Shown one piece after another: positions 45,220-57,572 of a stretch of DNA of 64,000 nucleotides. How positions within the stretch are numbered: position 1 is the stretch's first letter; every line of letters starts with the position of its first letter. Location of the stretch: assembly GCA_014058105.1 (NCBI GenBank), contig JACGCM010002435.1:248001-312000 (forward strand), in the 5' to 3' direction. The stretch is from Kingdonia uniflora (Eukaryota > Streptophyta > Magnoliopsida > Ranunculales > Circaeasteraceae). A program made the position numbers and the translations under genes. The notes below the pieces were generated by a model. The model was not told where the DNA came from and searched no databases. It worked only from the letters and a program-made list of their open reading frames with translations.

Positions 45220-46500
45220 TCGATAAGCTAAGTATCCCAAGTGGGTTTCTAACATCGTCGCAGTACCAAAGAAAAATAGAAAAATCAGGGTTTGTGTTAA
45301 TTTTACATAGCCCAACAAGTTTACACCCAAGGACAGTTTCCCACTACCACTAATTCCGCAACTTCTTGATTTTGTCGCAGGGCAAGAACTACTTTCTATG
45401 ATGGATGTGGCCTCCAGCTACAACAAAGTTCCACCCGCCAAAGACGATCAAGAAAAAATAACCTTCATTATTGAAAGAGGTCTCTACTGCTACATAGTAA
45501 TGCCTTTTGGGTAAAAGAATACAAGAGCTACTTACTAAAGGCTTGTAACTAAAATGTTCAAAGATCGTCTCAGAACAATCATGGAAGTCTACATCGACGA
45601 TATGATTTACAAAAGCTTGAAACGCGTAGATCACTCCAACAACCTCCAAACAATCTTTGATATCCTTCGCAAATACCAGATGAAACTAAACCTAGAAAAA
45701 TGTCAATTTAAAGTCGTATCTAGTAAATTTCTGGGACACCTGGTCAGCAAAAGAGAAATCGAAATCGATCTTGTACAAATCAAAGTGCTCATCGCGATGC
45801 CATCTCCTCAAACAAAAAAAGATATCTAAAATTTGCAGGCAAAATAACCACTCTTCACAGATTCATCTCAAAGTCATCTGATCGATGGAAACTTCTTTAC
45901 CTCCTTCTCCGTGGTAAACCCACTCCTCTTTCAAAGAAATAACACAAGGAGATCATTTGGACTCTTGACTGTGAGCTAGCCTTCCATGATCTTATACGAT
46001 ACTTGGGGCGTCCTCCTATAATGAGTACTCCAGTTAATGGCAAAACACTGACAATATACTTATCTACAACTAAAGACTCAATTAGTTCCGTCCTTATTCG
46101 AGAAGATAGAGGAGCTGAAAAATTGATCTACTTCATCAGCAAAACACTCATGCTTGCTAAAAAAAAGAAACACAACGACAAAAAAATAGTTACTCGCCTT
46201 GGTCAACAGTTCTCAAAAGTTTCATCCTTACTTTCAAGCTCATCCCATCAAAATTATCACCAAGTATCCCCTCAAACTGGTACTCTCCAAAAAAGAAAAA
46301 CCTTGAAGAATACAGTAATGGTCTGTTTTCCTTGGCGAATACGACATCTCCTTCGAAGCCCAAATATCAGTCAAGGGATAAGCAGTCATTGACTTTTTTG
46401 CAGACTTTCTGATTGAAGACCCTGATTGGGAAGAGCTTGAGGAAATCTTCACAGATGACTCAATAGCAGAAATGGACGCATGGTCCAAAAGCTCAGGATG
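45220..46500 (+). pseudogene. Element A reverse transcriptase and RNase H
   Basis: RT starts 'KYPKWVSNIVAVPKKNRKIR', then 'CVNFT', where an Asp is expected (V-D-F), with stops near 45308 and in 'MPFG*'. The catalytic box is 'VYIDDMIYK' (Y-I-D-D). The clean block 45554-45829 covers thumb and connection. RNase H follows in other frames to about 46400 ('RYLGRPPIMSTPVNGKTLTI'). Confidence 0.8.
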
Positions 46501-46980
46501 GCAACTTTTACAAATAGATTAGCTGGACCACAAGGATCCGAGATTGGCATCGCCCTCATTATGCCCTCCAACCATCGCATCGAGAAAGCTATCAAACTAA
46601 ACTTTTATGCCACAAATAATGAGACTGAATATGAAGGAATCTTACACGGTCTCGATATCGCACTCGCACTCGGAACAGAAGAATTGGCAGTCTACGTCGA
46701 TTCTTTACTCGTGGCAAATCATTACAACAAGAGATTTAAAACAACGGGAAAAATGGTTGATACGCAGCTCTGGTCGAGGAAAAAATGTAAAAATTCAAAC
46801 ACATAACAATCTCTTACCTACCTCGACAAGAAAATTGGCATGCCGACGCCTTAGCTTATATTGTTGCCATGATGGGAGACAGTGAAAGAAGATCTTTAGA
46901 AATTGAAATCATCGAGCATTCTAGTCTCGATATACTGTCAACACTCTAAATTACCATTACTGAAGATGATGACCCTGCAG
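46490..46980 (+). pseudogene. Element A second RNase H-like domain
   Basis: 46480-46806 reads 'GPQGSEIGIALIMPSNH', 'YATNNETEYEGILHGLDIAL' and 'VYVDSLLVANHYNKRF', the extra RNase H of Tat-lineage elements. The D-G-S motif at its start has decayed ('FTNRLAGPQ'). A frameshift near 46790 moves the rest ('PRQENWHADALAYI'-like) to another frame. Confidence 0.65.
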
Positions 46981-47054
46981 ACTGGGGAAAACTATTTTAT
47001 GCCTACCTAAACTCCAACATTCTTCCAGATAACAAAGAGGAAGCCCATTTACTT

Positions 47055-48215
47055 TTGGCCAAATGCCCAAGATTCACAGTTCAAGGAAAAGTCTTATACC
47101 GTATCACCGGAGAAGGACCACTTATCGAATGCATTTCTAACAAACAAGCTCATATTAAAATTAGAGAACTTCACGAAGGTATCTGTGGCGCACACATTTC
47201 AGGAAGATCGATAATCCAATGCACATTCACGCAAGGCCTATACAGGCCAAAAATGAGACAAGATTATGAAGAATTTGTACCTAAATGCTAGAAATGCCAA
47301 ATCCATGTTTAAGACATCAAAAGTCCAGCCCTCGACTTGCATATTAGCAATATCCTCTGGTCATTCCAACGCTGGGGAATCGACATCATTGAACCTTTTC
47401 ATCCATCATCGGGAAATCGAAGATTTATCCTAATCACCACTGATTACTTCACAAAATGGGTTAAAGCAGTTCCCCTATGCCATACCGATGAGAATGAGGT
47501 CATCAAGTTTCTTTGGGAGCACATCATCACCAGGTTTGGCTGCCCAAAAATTATATGTTCTGATAACGGCAAGCAATTTATTAGCGCAAAAGTACTTACT
47601 TTCCTCCATAAATACAAAATCCAACTATCAATATCTACACCATACTATCCTCAAGGCAACGGGAAAACCGAAGCCGTTAACAAAAGTATCAAATCAGGTT
47701 TACGCAAGCGTCTCGACGACAAAAAAAAAAGATGGGTCGATGAACTACTTAATATTCTTTGAGCCTACCGAACCACTCCTCGAGTTTTAACAGGCTGCAC
47801 TCCGTTCATGATGGCCTTCCGTACTAAAGTAGTCATACCTACAGACCTCGATCTACGAAGTACCCAAAGGAAGATCCCAGATGAAGACAATGAACTCGGT
47901 CTCCTCTACAACCTCAACAGGATCGAAGAGACCCGAGATAAAACTATTACAAACCTAGGACGATACCATGACACATTAAAGAAAGCTTACAACAAAAAAG
48001 TTTGTAAGAGGAAATTTAGTATTGGAAAACTGGTCCTTTGACGGATTCAAGATCACACTCGACCTAAGAATTCAGGAAAGTTATCAGAAAACTGAGAGGG
48101 GCCATATATTGTCAGTGATAAAATACATAGTGGAACTTACTGGCTGATGACTGAAGACAAGATCCAGCTCGAATACTCGTGGAATACTGTTCAACTCAAG
48201 CTACTTTACAGATAA
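47055..48215 (+). pseudogene. Element A integrase
   Basis: Zinc domain 47055-47290 ('HISGRSIIQ', with C-x2-C broken by a stop). Core 47337-47762 carries the full D-D-E set in one frame: 'RWGIDIIEPF', 'ICSDNGKQFISAK' and 'PQGNGKTEAVNKSIK'. A stop after 'ELLNIL' (47760) precedes the C-terminal part 'AYRTTPRVLTGCTPFMMAF' through 48041 and 'GPYIVSDKIHSGTYWL' to about 48215. It is the best preserved integrase in the window. Confidence 0.85.
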
Positions 48216-48285
48216 CCACTATAACCGTAATATTAATTCAAATAAGCAATCTTTACTTTTACTTTACTCTTTACTTTTGACTTGA

Positions 48286-48802
48286 TCTCGATCCCGACTT
48301 ATCAAGTTTGCATCAAACAATCAATTATCTTTAATATTTTGAATTGATCTCAATTCCTACTTAACAAGTATGCATCAGACAATCAATCATCTTTACTATT
48401 CTGGATTAATCCCGATCCATACTTAACAAGTATGCATTAGACAATCAATCATCTTTACTATTTTGAATTAATCTCGATCCCTACTTAACAAGTATGCATC
48501 AGACAATCAATCACCTTTACTATTTTAAATTTATCTCGATCCATACTTAACAAGTATGCATCAGATAATCAATCATCTCTACTATTTTGAATTGATCTCG
48601 ATCCCTACTTAACAAGTATGTATCAGGCAATCAATCATCTTTACTATTTTGAATTGATCTTGATCCATACTTAACAAGTATGCATCAGGCAATCAATCAT
48701 CTTTACTATTTTGAATTGATCTTGATACATACTTGACAAGTATGCATCAGACAATCAATCATCTTTACTATATTGACTTCATCTCGATCCATACTTAACG
48801 AG
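48286..48802. repeat. 62 bp minisatellite, about eight units
   Basis: Head-to-tail units 'gatctcgatccatacttaac' + 'aagtatgcatcagacaatca' + 'atcatctttactattttgaa' with a 62 bp period, just after integrase. Tandem repeats downstream of pol are known in Tat-type elements. There are no unique spacers. Confidence 0.9.
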
Positions 48803-49059
48803 TACTTGTTTCCATCTCTCGACCTTCTTGCCATTTCATGGCCCTCAGTCAACGCAACATGCGTTCCTTACAAGTCTGCCACCAACTGAATTTATACTTC
48901 ACATATTACTCTTATCGAACACAATTAATTATATGTACACAAAGTCAAAACTGCAAGATTTAATTAAAACCACATCATTCCATAATAGATTAAAATGTAT
49001 TGGTCCCAACGACCATGTTTACATCCTTTCACACATATAGTACTGCTTACACAAATGTT

Positions 49060-51100
49060 TTACACTACAGAGGGAGATTTTACTTCATTCATATTCAAAG
49101 AAACTTCGGATACCTGCATATATGGTAACTCCACAGAGCGCGTAGTATCATCTTCCATCATCACATCATCGATGACTTCCGTCCCACCACAAACTTTGGG
49201 AGTCTCGGACACTTCCTCTTCTGAACTTGCATCATCAAAAACAACCCCACCAGATTTCACCAACCCCTTGAAAAAAAATTCCTAACCTCCAACTTCTTGT
49301 ACTACCCAGCAAAATGAGTCCTCACTTCTCTACATTTTCTAACTTCTCTGCATTCATCTAAGCCCTAACCTCCTCGAGAAGCCTGCCCTGCTCTAGCTCC
49401 ATTGCCTTTCCGTGTATCAGCAATTTGCTCCCTTACATCCTTTTTAAAATTTGCTTTATGTAGTGCCAAAGCCTCCATTTTTTCTTTCTCTGACATTTTC
49501 CTTGCTTTGCGAAGTGCAACATCCCTAGCCTTTTTTGCCTCCAGCTTGTAAGTATTCAACGTTGCATTCAACCCTTCCTTCTCCTCGATCAAATCTTTCT
49601 CTATATTTTTATACACCACAAGCTAATTTGCCAGATCACCACTGCCAATAATGTGGTTTATGGCAACAGTTACCAACTTCTTAATTTAAAACAAAGTAAT
49701 ATATTAAGTATTCAAGTGACCTACCAATTTTTTTTAAGCGAAGCAAGGCAGTAAAATTTCTCACCTTCGACATATTTCGCTAACCCTCGCTGAAAAATGT
49801 ATTCAAACTCTAAATGCCGACCAAATAATCCTCCAGCTCCATCTTCAGCACATCCTTCCTAGACGTATACGAGTCCATGGTCTTTTAAACTTCAGCCTCA
49901 GACTCTTCGACGTATTTTGTCTTCGACGTCTCACCACTACCTCTCTTCTTCAGGAGCACACTCCCTGCACCCTGTTGAGGATGCCCATCAACCACTACAA
50001 CTGGTTTGACAGTACTAGCCACCTCCTCTATTGTCGACTATCGAGTAGTCCTCTTATGAGGAAGTAGTGGGGGAACAACAGAGCTCGTCACCCTTTTCTT
50101 CTTATTCCTTCCCTAAGATTCTCCAAGCATGACATCTATCTCTGTATCAGTATTATACCCAGCCAAGGAAGGATTTTTCAGTGGCAAGCTAGCCTCTACA
50201 GCCCTCTTGTTCTTCACTAACATCTTTACGTCGATAACAGATACTTTAGCACCTTTAGCCCTCGACCTCTTTAAATCGGCATCTTGAAATATGGTGCTCA
50301 CACGATCTTGGTCGATGACCAGATTATCAATCCTACCAAAAAAAAAATTCCTGATCCTATGCAGTTCTTCCTTCACTTCTGAATTCCTGTCGACCTCTTT
50401 CAAAGTTGCAAACACAGAAAGACAGTTAGAAACAAATAACATCAAATTTAACACTTCAAGCATCAACAATTAAAATTACCTAACCACAAACCTAAGTGAA
50501 AGGTCTTTCACTTTAAGGGCTCCCCAGGGTCCTTCTTGTCGAACTCATAGTTCCCCGAGATAAGTAAACATTCATCGTTGTATCGCCCTCCTGTTGACAT
50601 CAAGTTATAGAATATTGGCCTCTTCAAAAACCTCGCCAAATACCGATAGCCTAATTTCTACGGGTTTTTCTTGAGAGTGTAGTACATACATAAATCATTA
50701 ACTATTATCAACTCCTCCCCTCTGGCCTTAAGTTGACCATTTATCGCCCACATACCCTAAACAAATCCTATACATTTAGATTGAACTGACCAGGTGCCAC
50801 ATCAAAAAAGTTTATTAAGTTTTTTGGGTCAGCTCTAAGAGGAAGCTTCAACCCATTTCTTAATTTGTTCTCGATGAACTTGAATCACATTCAAGGGTAT
50901 TTCCTGGTCAATCATTTCATATTGATATTCCTCTAACCTTATATCCCTAGGAATACCGTACTTCCTCTTAAAAATTAATATTTCTTTGGTCTTTGGACCC
51001 TCTCCATAACATGCCCCCTCACCCTCCTCCACATCTTCTTCCCCAGCCCCACTACCTTCTCAATCACTAGCTTGGGGCTCGTGATCCACATCCGTCTCAG
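49060..51100 (-). pseudogene. Element A antisense ORF, gypsy-type transposon domain plus coiled coil
   Basis: Minus-strand pieces in order: 50835-51032 ('[16 protein letters not shown]'), continuing in broken frames ('[20 protein letters not shown]', '[16 protein letters not shown]', '[14 protein letters not shown]'), which resembles the plant 'putative gypsy type transposon' domain (Pfam PF04195). 50113-50469 and 49365-49619 follow, the latter a Lys/Glu coiled coil ('[20 protein letters not shown]'). It is homologous in position to the antisense ORF of element B. The role of these extra ORFs is unknown. Confidence 0.6.
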
Positions 51101-54100
51101 TAGCCTCTTGATCAGATGGTTTGACAACCCTAGGTGATACCCTAAACTGTTCCACGCTAGCTATGTATGCACTACTCGACCCTACCCTATATTTACCTCC
51201 CAACTATTGTACACAGGTTCTTACATTAATCATCAGGGGTACTACATCTTCAAGGTTATCGTATATATCTTTCTCATCATTTTTAATTGGTTCAGCCATT
51301 TTAAGGAACCTGTAAATCAGATTTTATATTTTTTCCACAGTTAGTATCTATCATATCTTATACATATATATGTTCATAAGTTTATATATTCATCTTCATA
51401 TAGTTGTCGAGATTACTCTCCAGCATATCATTTTAAATTTACTGTCTGCTACTATCATTATTACAGTTCGATTTACTACATGAAGTTCCCGATACACTTA
51501 TATGACTTTTCCTAGTCATATAAATCGATTACTGCACTACGTTCAGTTCTCGATAACTTTTTATTTATTATAATTATAAACATCAAACACTTATTTAATG
51601 TCCATTTCTCCACTTTCAGGAATTGCAAGAGATCTTGAAGAAACATGAACCGTTTCCTGCGAAAACTACTCCCGATCAAATAACGGATATCATTTTTATC
51701 AGCAAAATTTTTGGCCATATCTAACCTACTTTGACATGCAATCCCTACACCCTCGCCGTGAACCCAACTAATCCCTTACACCTACACCATCTTCACTGTG
51801 AAATAAACCACTCTCTCTCCACCAATTGCGCCCTACCATCCCCTTTATCAACCACTGCAACTCCAGTACCCTCAAAAACGTACCGTTCATAGTCGTTAAC
51901 CAACCTCTGTCACAAACGCTAACCCCATTTAATCTAAAACAAATCCTCCTCACAATGCACAACTTCCTTCTAAATTACCCTATATATGTCTACATCTACC
52001 ATAATACAACAACAACCAAGAAAAACACAAATTATATCATAACAGTTACTAACATTATAACCTCGCTGCCTCTGTATCCCTCTCTTTAGCCCGCTTTACT
52101 CTTTTGATCAACACGGCAATCTCCTCCTTCCCAATTGTTGACAATGATCCAAGTGACGAGAACAGTGAATTTGCACTAGATAAATTTTCTTCTGAGTTTA
52201 TAAAATATGAACAGTCGCCCACACCCGAGCTTTTTATAGATGCCACGTGACAGCTCATCGCACTGCAATATTTTATAAACTTATGAACATAGGCGGTGCG
52301 ATGATCTAAGTGCTCACCGCTTCGCGACCATTTCGCTACTCGAACGTAACACCTCGCACGCCTTTTCTTGACGTCCTTGACCCTTCGCCTTCTCAACATC
52401 TACAAACCCCTACATTCTTGTTCTAACTCTTTCATATCTTGAAGAATTTCTTCTGAAACGTTCGTATTCAACAATGCACACCCAATTTTATCGCAAAGAT
52501 ACTACACATCATTTTCTTTATACTCCCAAATTTCACCTAAAGGAGCACACCTGGCCCTAATTGATTGCCTTCATCTCCTCCCCCTCCCCATTGTTATTTA
52601 ATCTACAACCCCTATATTTTGGGTACACATTCGTCAAAATCCCCAATTCAAATTTCAATCGACATATAAATACATTACTAAGTCATTCTTATATTTCAAC
52701 ATTTTCCAACTTAAAATTCATTCGACAAGAAAAAAAAAACACAACAAAACAAACCATTGACAATTTCTTATCACATCAAATTCAATTTTTATTTACATAT
52801 TAGCAGCAATTTGACCATTACATATATTTTTCCAAAATCATCACATTACAAACCCCTAGCTCCAGCATCATCTTCTTTCTTCACCAACTTCTTTGCGCGA
52901 GTCCACATATAACTAACACGCTCAGGAGGAGTCCAATATTTCAATTGGCAATGAAACATAAAATCCTCCCCAGCATCTTTGGCCTCTGCCTCGCTCATAC
53001 CATCATAATCAGGTTCTATAGGATCCTCCAAGTGAACATCGACATTCTGTAGGAGTCTGATATACTTACCATATATTTCCCAATACTTTGCTTATGCACG
53101 ATTATATACCTTATTACGCACCTGCGATCTCGTTTTCACCATTTCTTCAAACCAAAATGACTTTCATTCAAACAATAGGGGATAGTTATAGTCCCCCACA
53201 ATTAAAGTCAACGACCATAATTTAATTCACCTCAGAATAATACATTTCCCACAGTCAAATCAATCAACCTCAAAAATTGTTCCTGGACCCAGTCAACCCA
53301 TTCTACTTCGAGTAGTTTAGACAGTCCAAAAATCACCTTACTCACATTTTATATCGACAACAATTAAAAATGCATAGTCGACAAACACAAAATGACACAC
53401 GAAGAAGTCGAAGACAATAACGTTTATTTAATAAACTAACTGCTACATATTACGTTCGATACAAATTATACTTTGATTATATTACATCCGAACTACTATC
53501 TTTACATTCGACTTGACGTACTAATTACTTTATGCTTCTTTTTACCAGGATCTAACATTATAGCATCTTTTTACCAGAATCTGGCATTCTCATTAGCATT
53601 GAAGCAAAGATATTCTAAGAAACTCAATGAATCTCAAGTCATTGAACTTCTAAGAGCTACCTCAGTAAACGGCAATAGAAAATTGCAAAAAGCCTCCTAC
53701 GCTCGGTAAGATCCCTGGACGCCCATCTAACCTTCAAATCCTCATCTTCAACATGAATAATTTTTCCTTCTCCCCCAAAATGACACAATCCAATAGCTTC
53801 AGCACCGCATCGTAACCCAAATGGTTCTAACAGATATAAACATTCTCTGATAATACCTTCCCCCATCATCCACGCCGTGATAGGATCAAAGGAAACATCA
53901 CAAAGGCCTAATTTGGGAAAGAACTTTACCTCAAATTCCTCACCATCTTCATCATCCGACAACATATTATGCCACACTTAGGGTGACATCCTTATAAACC
54001 ACCACCATAACACCCTCCTTATACCGTCTATATATACCCGACTTTAATATGCCAGGTTCATTGTACCACATTAATTGCTCCTCGAGAATGATAAAACCAA

Positions 54101-54222
54101 ATATAGTCCACATTGACCTCGAAAATGACAAACAAACGATTCGTAAGATATTCAGCAAACCTCTTCAACTTCCAATTTCTTCTCGACACAACCACAAGTA
54201 CTTATGTCGAGAATGGAGATAT
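51100..54222 (-). pseudogene. Further antisense coding-like DNA in element A, unrecognised
   Basis: Minus-strand frames at 53657-53977 ('WMMGEGIIRECLYLLEPFGL'), overlapping 53967-54158 in another phase ('MWYNEPGILKSGIYRRYKEG'), 52846-53031 (acidic, then '[18 protein letters not shown]') and 52055-52399 (Arg-rich start). The first two look like one gene broken by a frameshift. I recognise no family. They may be upstream exons of the antisense gene or captured host sequence. Confidence 0.4.
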
Positions 54223-57200
54223 TGAAGTAGCATATTTTCCATATTCTGTAAGATTAAGCCAGCACAGTATAGTCGAAACAGTCATACATAATCAAAAACA
54301 GATAACATTTGAGAAGATACCCCAAGTCCTTAACCTACTAAAAGTAACTATTGTACTTGGTCAAGAAAGAGTTGTTAGAAATCTGTGAAGTTCGCCCCCT
54401 CCTCCCGGAATAGGAGACTATTTCTTTCTTTTTGTAAACTGTATGTATCTACTATAAATACAAGCAAAAAATAGATCATTCAACACCCCGTAATCTGTAA
54501 CTTTACCATCGTTAATTCTTAACCCTACTATCTGTCACGCCCTAAAATCCAGCAATCGATAGCTTTACCAATTACTAGACTCTAAGTAGTGCAGGTCGGG
54601 GAATCCAAAGATTCTACCCCACAAATAGCCAAGCCGTAGACAAATTCTGGCCCAACTATTCACATATAGTAGTGATCATCAAAGTAAAAAAATAACAATG
54701 CAACAATATAACAACATAACGCAGAAGCAAAAGACATATATATATACATATCATGACGAAAGAAATACAACATCTCGAATAAGAGCTCAGCTACACAATG
54801 CTGAGAACACCTACAGAATCTAGAACTAAAAAAAATCTGCAGTGGCAAAATCAGTCTCTGGATCGGCTAACCACACGGCAGTCCAAGCTACTCAACCTCT
54901 GAAAAATATTAAATGCGAGAGTGAGCAAACAATGAGCACACTAATCCAACAGAACTAAATAACTTACTAATAGCAGGTAACAAAAATAGAGTAGAGAAGA
55001 GTGCGATAAAGAAATAAGTAACTAAACAGTTCTAACAATATAATCAGTAACCACCAATGAACATAAGTAATTAATAAGGAAAGTAGGATTGAGTTGATAA
55101 GAGAATAGAGAATATAGTTAATGCGGAGAGAGTATGGAGTAGATTCGGAAAGGAAATAGAGTTAATAATATGAGAGGAGGGAGATGATGATTATGATGCA
55201 ATGCTATGACGTGAAGTGATGACTAGGATAATCTTATACTTATCCTAGATGCAATGATATGATATGATGAGCGGGGATATTCCCATAAATATCCCCTAAT
55301 GCTACAATAATTAATTGCTAACATCTAAAGTTATCTTAAAGAGATTCGGTAAAGGGATATACTGGTACGATTTGTTTAAGCTCGACCAAGCTAGGATGGC
55401 CGCACTCGATCAAAGTGGAAGGGTGGATCAAACCCGTGGAGCATCATGTCCGAAGCATTTCAAGAAATTTTAACCTCACCGAGGTATAAGTTTGGGATCG
55501 TCAGGACTCTGTCTCATACCAATCCACACTCCGCGGTGGTTTTGCCAGGTATGATAGTGTTGTTCCCAATCTCACCTATGTATTTTAACCCGATCTCGCG
55601 GACTTCATGGATCCTGTCGGAGGTCAACCGAAGCGGAGTGTTTGTGTATCCAATCTCAATAAGTAAGAAAAATGCAATAAGTTATAATGTGTAACCGGTG
55701 CCCAAGCACAACACAGTTGCTGCTAACCTGGCAACTCAAACAGGATCGATAGGGACTCTGTTGTACCGACTCTGCATAGCTGAAACAACAACCAAACCAT
55801 TACCTACGTCCAACCCAATAATCTCTTAAGGCTGGAGGGGGGCATTCCTGGGCAACCCACGGGAATGCTAGCCCAACCACCACCAACAATCTCAGGTCTC
55901 ATACAAACCGAAACCAACTCTAGAATCAATGTACAACCCAACCACAGGTTAACAACCACAACCCAACCACAGGGTAACAACTACAACCCAACCACAGGTT
56001 AACAACTAAACAGGATAATCTCTAAGTTAAACTATAGTTAAACACAACCCATCTCTAAGTTCAATACTACCCTCTAAAACAATACTCAGAACTAGTAAAG
56101 AAACTTAGTAAAGTTGGAATATGAACTCGCCTGATAATAAACCCGAGTCCTGCGGAAATCAACCCGGAAACTCAACTAAAGTCCGCGGAACGACAAGCGA
56201 AATACCTGACAAGCCAACACAATCACAGAGAACAGCAAACCCCCAATCAATTTAAGGGAACGATAATAAAACCCAAACCCTAAAATCAACCTACACCAAA
56301 TCAAGCGAAATTGACGTTAGGGAAGCAAGAATTACTTACCGAGAATAGGAGAGATGATCGCGGCAAAGCTCGGCAAGGATCCGCGAGTGAGGGGAAAGAT
56401 TGGGTGAAGAGTATTGAGGTGAGGGGATGATTGGGGAGATGAGAGGATGATGATGAAGATAAGGAGGTGATGAATGGAGGTGAAGGGATGATAAGGTTGA
56501 AGAATCCTCTCTTTAGAACTCTCTCTTAAATCGCCTAAGCAACGCCTAGCAGGAAACTAACCAAAAGAAATGAGGAAGAAAGACTTAAGTAGTCGAGACA
56601 AACGAAAGTCGTTCGAACGACCAAGAGGCCATGGGCCAAAATCCAGGAGGTTAGTCAATTCGTTCGAACGACAATGAATCTCGTTCGAACGACAATTCTG
56701 TCCAATGGCCAAAATGTCCAGAAGACGCAGAAAATGATCAGAAAACACAAAGATTCGTTCGAACGGCCATTTGGGAAAGTCTACACTAAGGTCCTCCTGA
56801 ACCGTACACACACAACTCCAAGACCCTCAAAAGACTGGAACAACCCGAACAACCACCATAAAGGTTTCCCAAGGACTAACACCACCTCTACCGCTGAACG
56901 GCCACTAGAACTCCTAAAACCCATAAAAAGGAATCTAACGCCAATAAACTTAACCGGAAGGAATAAAATGAATAGAAGGAGTCCAACGACGGTCTGATAG
57001 GCGTTGAGAAACCAGGGGTAGCTAATCCCTATTTCTCCACCTCAGAACGAAAATCAGAAATGCCAGAAACGTCCAGAATCAAAAACACTCCAACCCACGC
57101 GGAGGAGAGAAGCGGAAAACCCCTTTCAGATATAGAAACCACTCTCCCAACACACACCACACACTCAAACTAAAACACAAGAACGCCAACTACCAAAACC

Positions 57201-57572
57201 ACCAAAATACTACCAACAAGGAAACCACACCAAGCCTGACACTAAGAATAATATAGATGCATTGAGGATAGGGGAATGTGCAGATGTATGATGCAGAGGA
57301 ATATACGGAAGTTAAAGAATAGGAATATGCATATTTGGAATATAAAGAGTGTTAATTAAAAGTAAAAAATATGGGTCATTACACTATCACTCCAAAAACT
57401 TGTAATGACTAGCATCTTACTAGATTTTACATCAAAATCCTCCTCGAGGTCGTGGATTTTCTCAGCTTTTACTGAGTTTTCTACGTAAAATCTTGTTTAT
57501 CTAGTCTTTATTGAATTCTTCTTACGAATAAGTAATGGCAAAGATTCTCCTTTCGGAAAACTCGCCACTACA
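54223..57572 (+). repeat. 3' LTR of element A, split by a solo LTR
   Basis: Starts TGAAGTAGCATATT and ends CGCCACTACA. Without the nested insertion it is about 494 bp, compared with 457 bp for the 5' LTR, the difference being small indels. The insertion falls within the sequence matching 'aaccctattatcactcc' of the 5' LTR. Confidence 0.9.
54533..57383. mobile_element. 2.85 kb solo LTR of a Ty3/gypsy (Tekay-like) element
   Basis: It begins TGTCACGCCCTAAAATCC and ends GGGTCATTACA, the terminal pattern of long-LTR plant chromoviruses. It is flanked by a perfect 5 bp duplication CTATC (54528-54532 and 57384-57388). It holds no gag or pol, so it is best explained as the product of LTR-LTR recombination. 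It contains four CGTTCGAACG palindromes at 56609-56765. Lineage assignment rests on termini and length only. Confidence 0.8.

Larger units (their letters stand above)
42117..57572 (+). mobile_element. Tat-like Ty3/gypsy retrotransposon A
   Basis: LTRs 42117-42573 and 54223-57572 (the latter split by a solo LTR), with perfect target duplication ATATT (42112-42116 and 57573-57577). Internal order: PBS-like site, gag, protease, RT/RNase H, second RNase H, integrase, a 62 bp minisatellite, then antisense ORFs, then a purine tract (GAGAATGGAGATAT) before the 3' LTR. It is homologous to element B. All genes carry stops or frameshifts. Confidence 0.93.

Noticed and set aside
48286..48802. CRISPR-like array
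   Set aside because: The 62 bp units are head to tail with no unique spacers, in a plant retrotransposon. It is a minisatellite.
51826..52803. Plus-strand Asn/Thr/Ile-rich ORFs
   Set aside because: AT-rich chance frames with no domains inside element A.
55446..55694. Plus-strand ORF in the solo LTR
   Set aside because: It lies fully inside a sequence with LTR termini and target duplication and has no domain. Chance frame.
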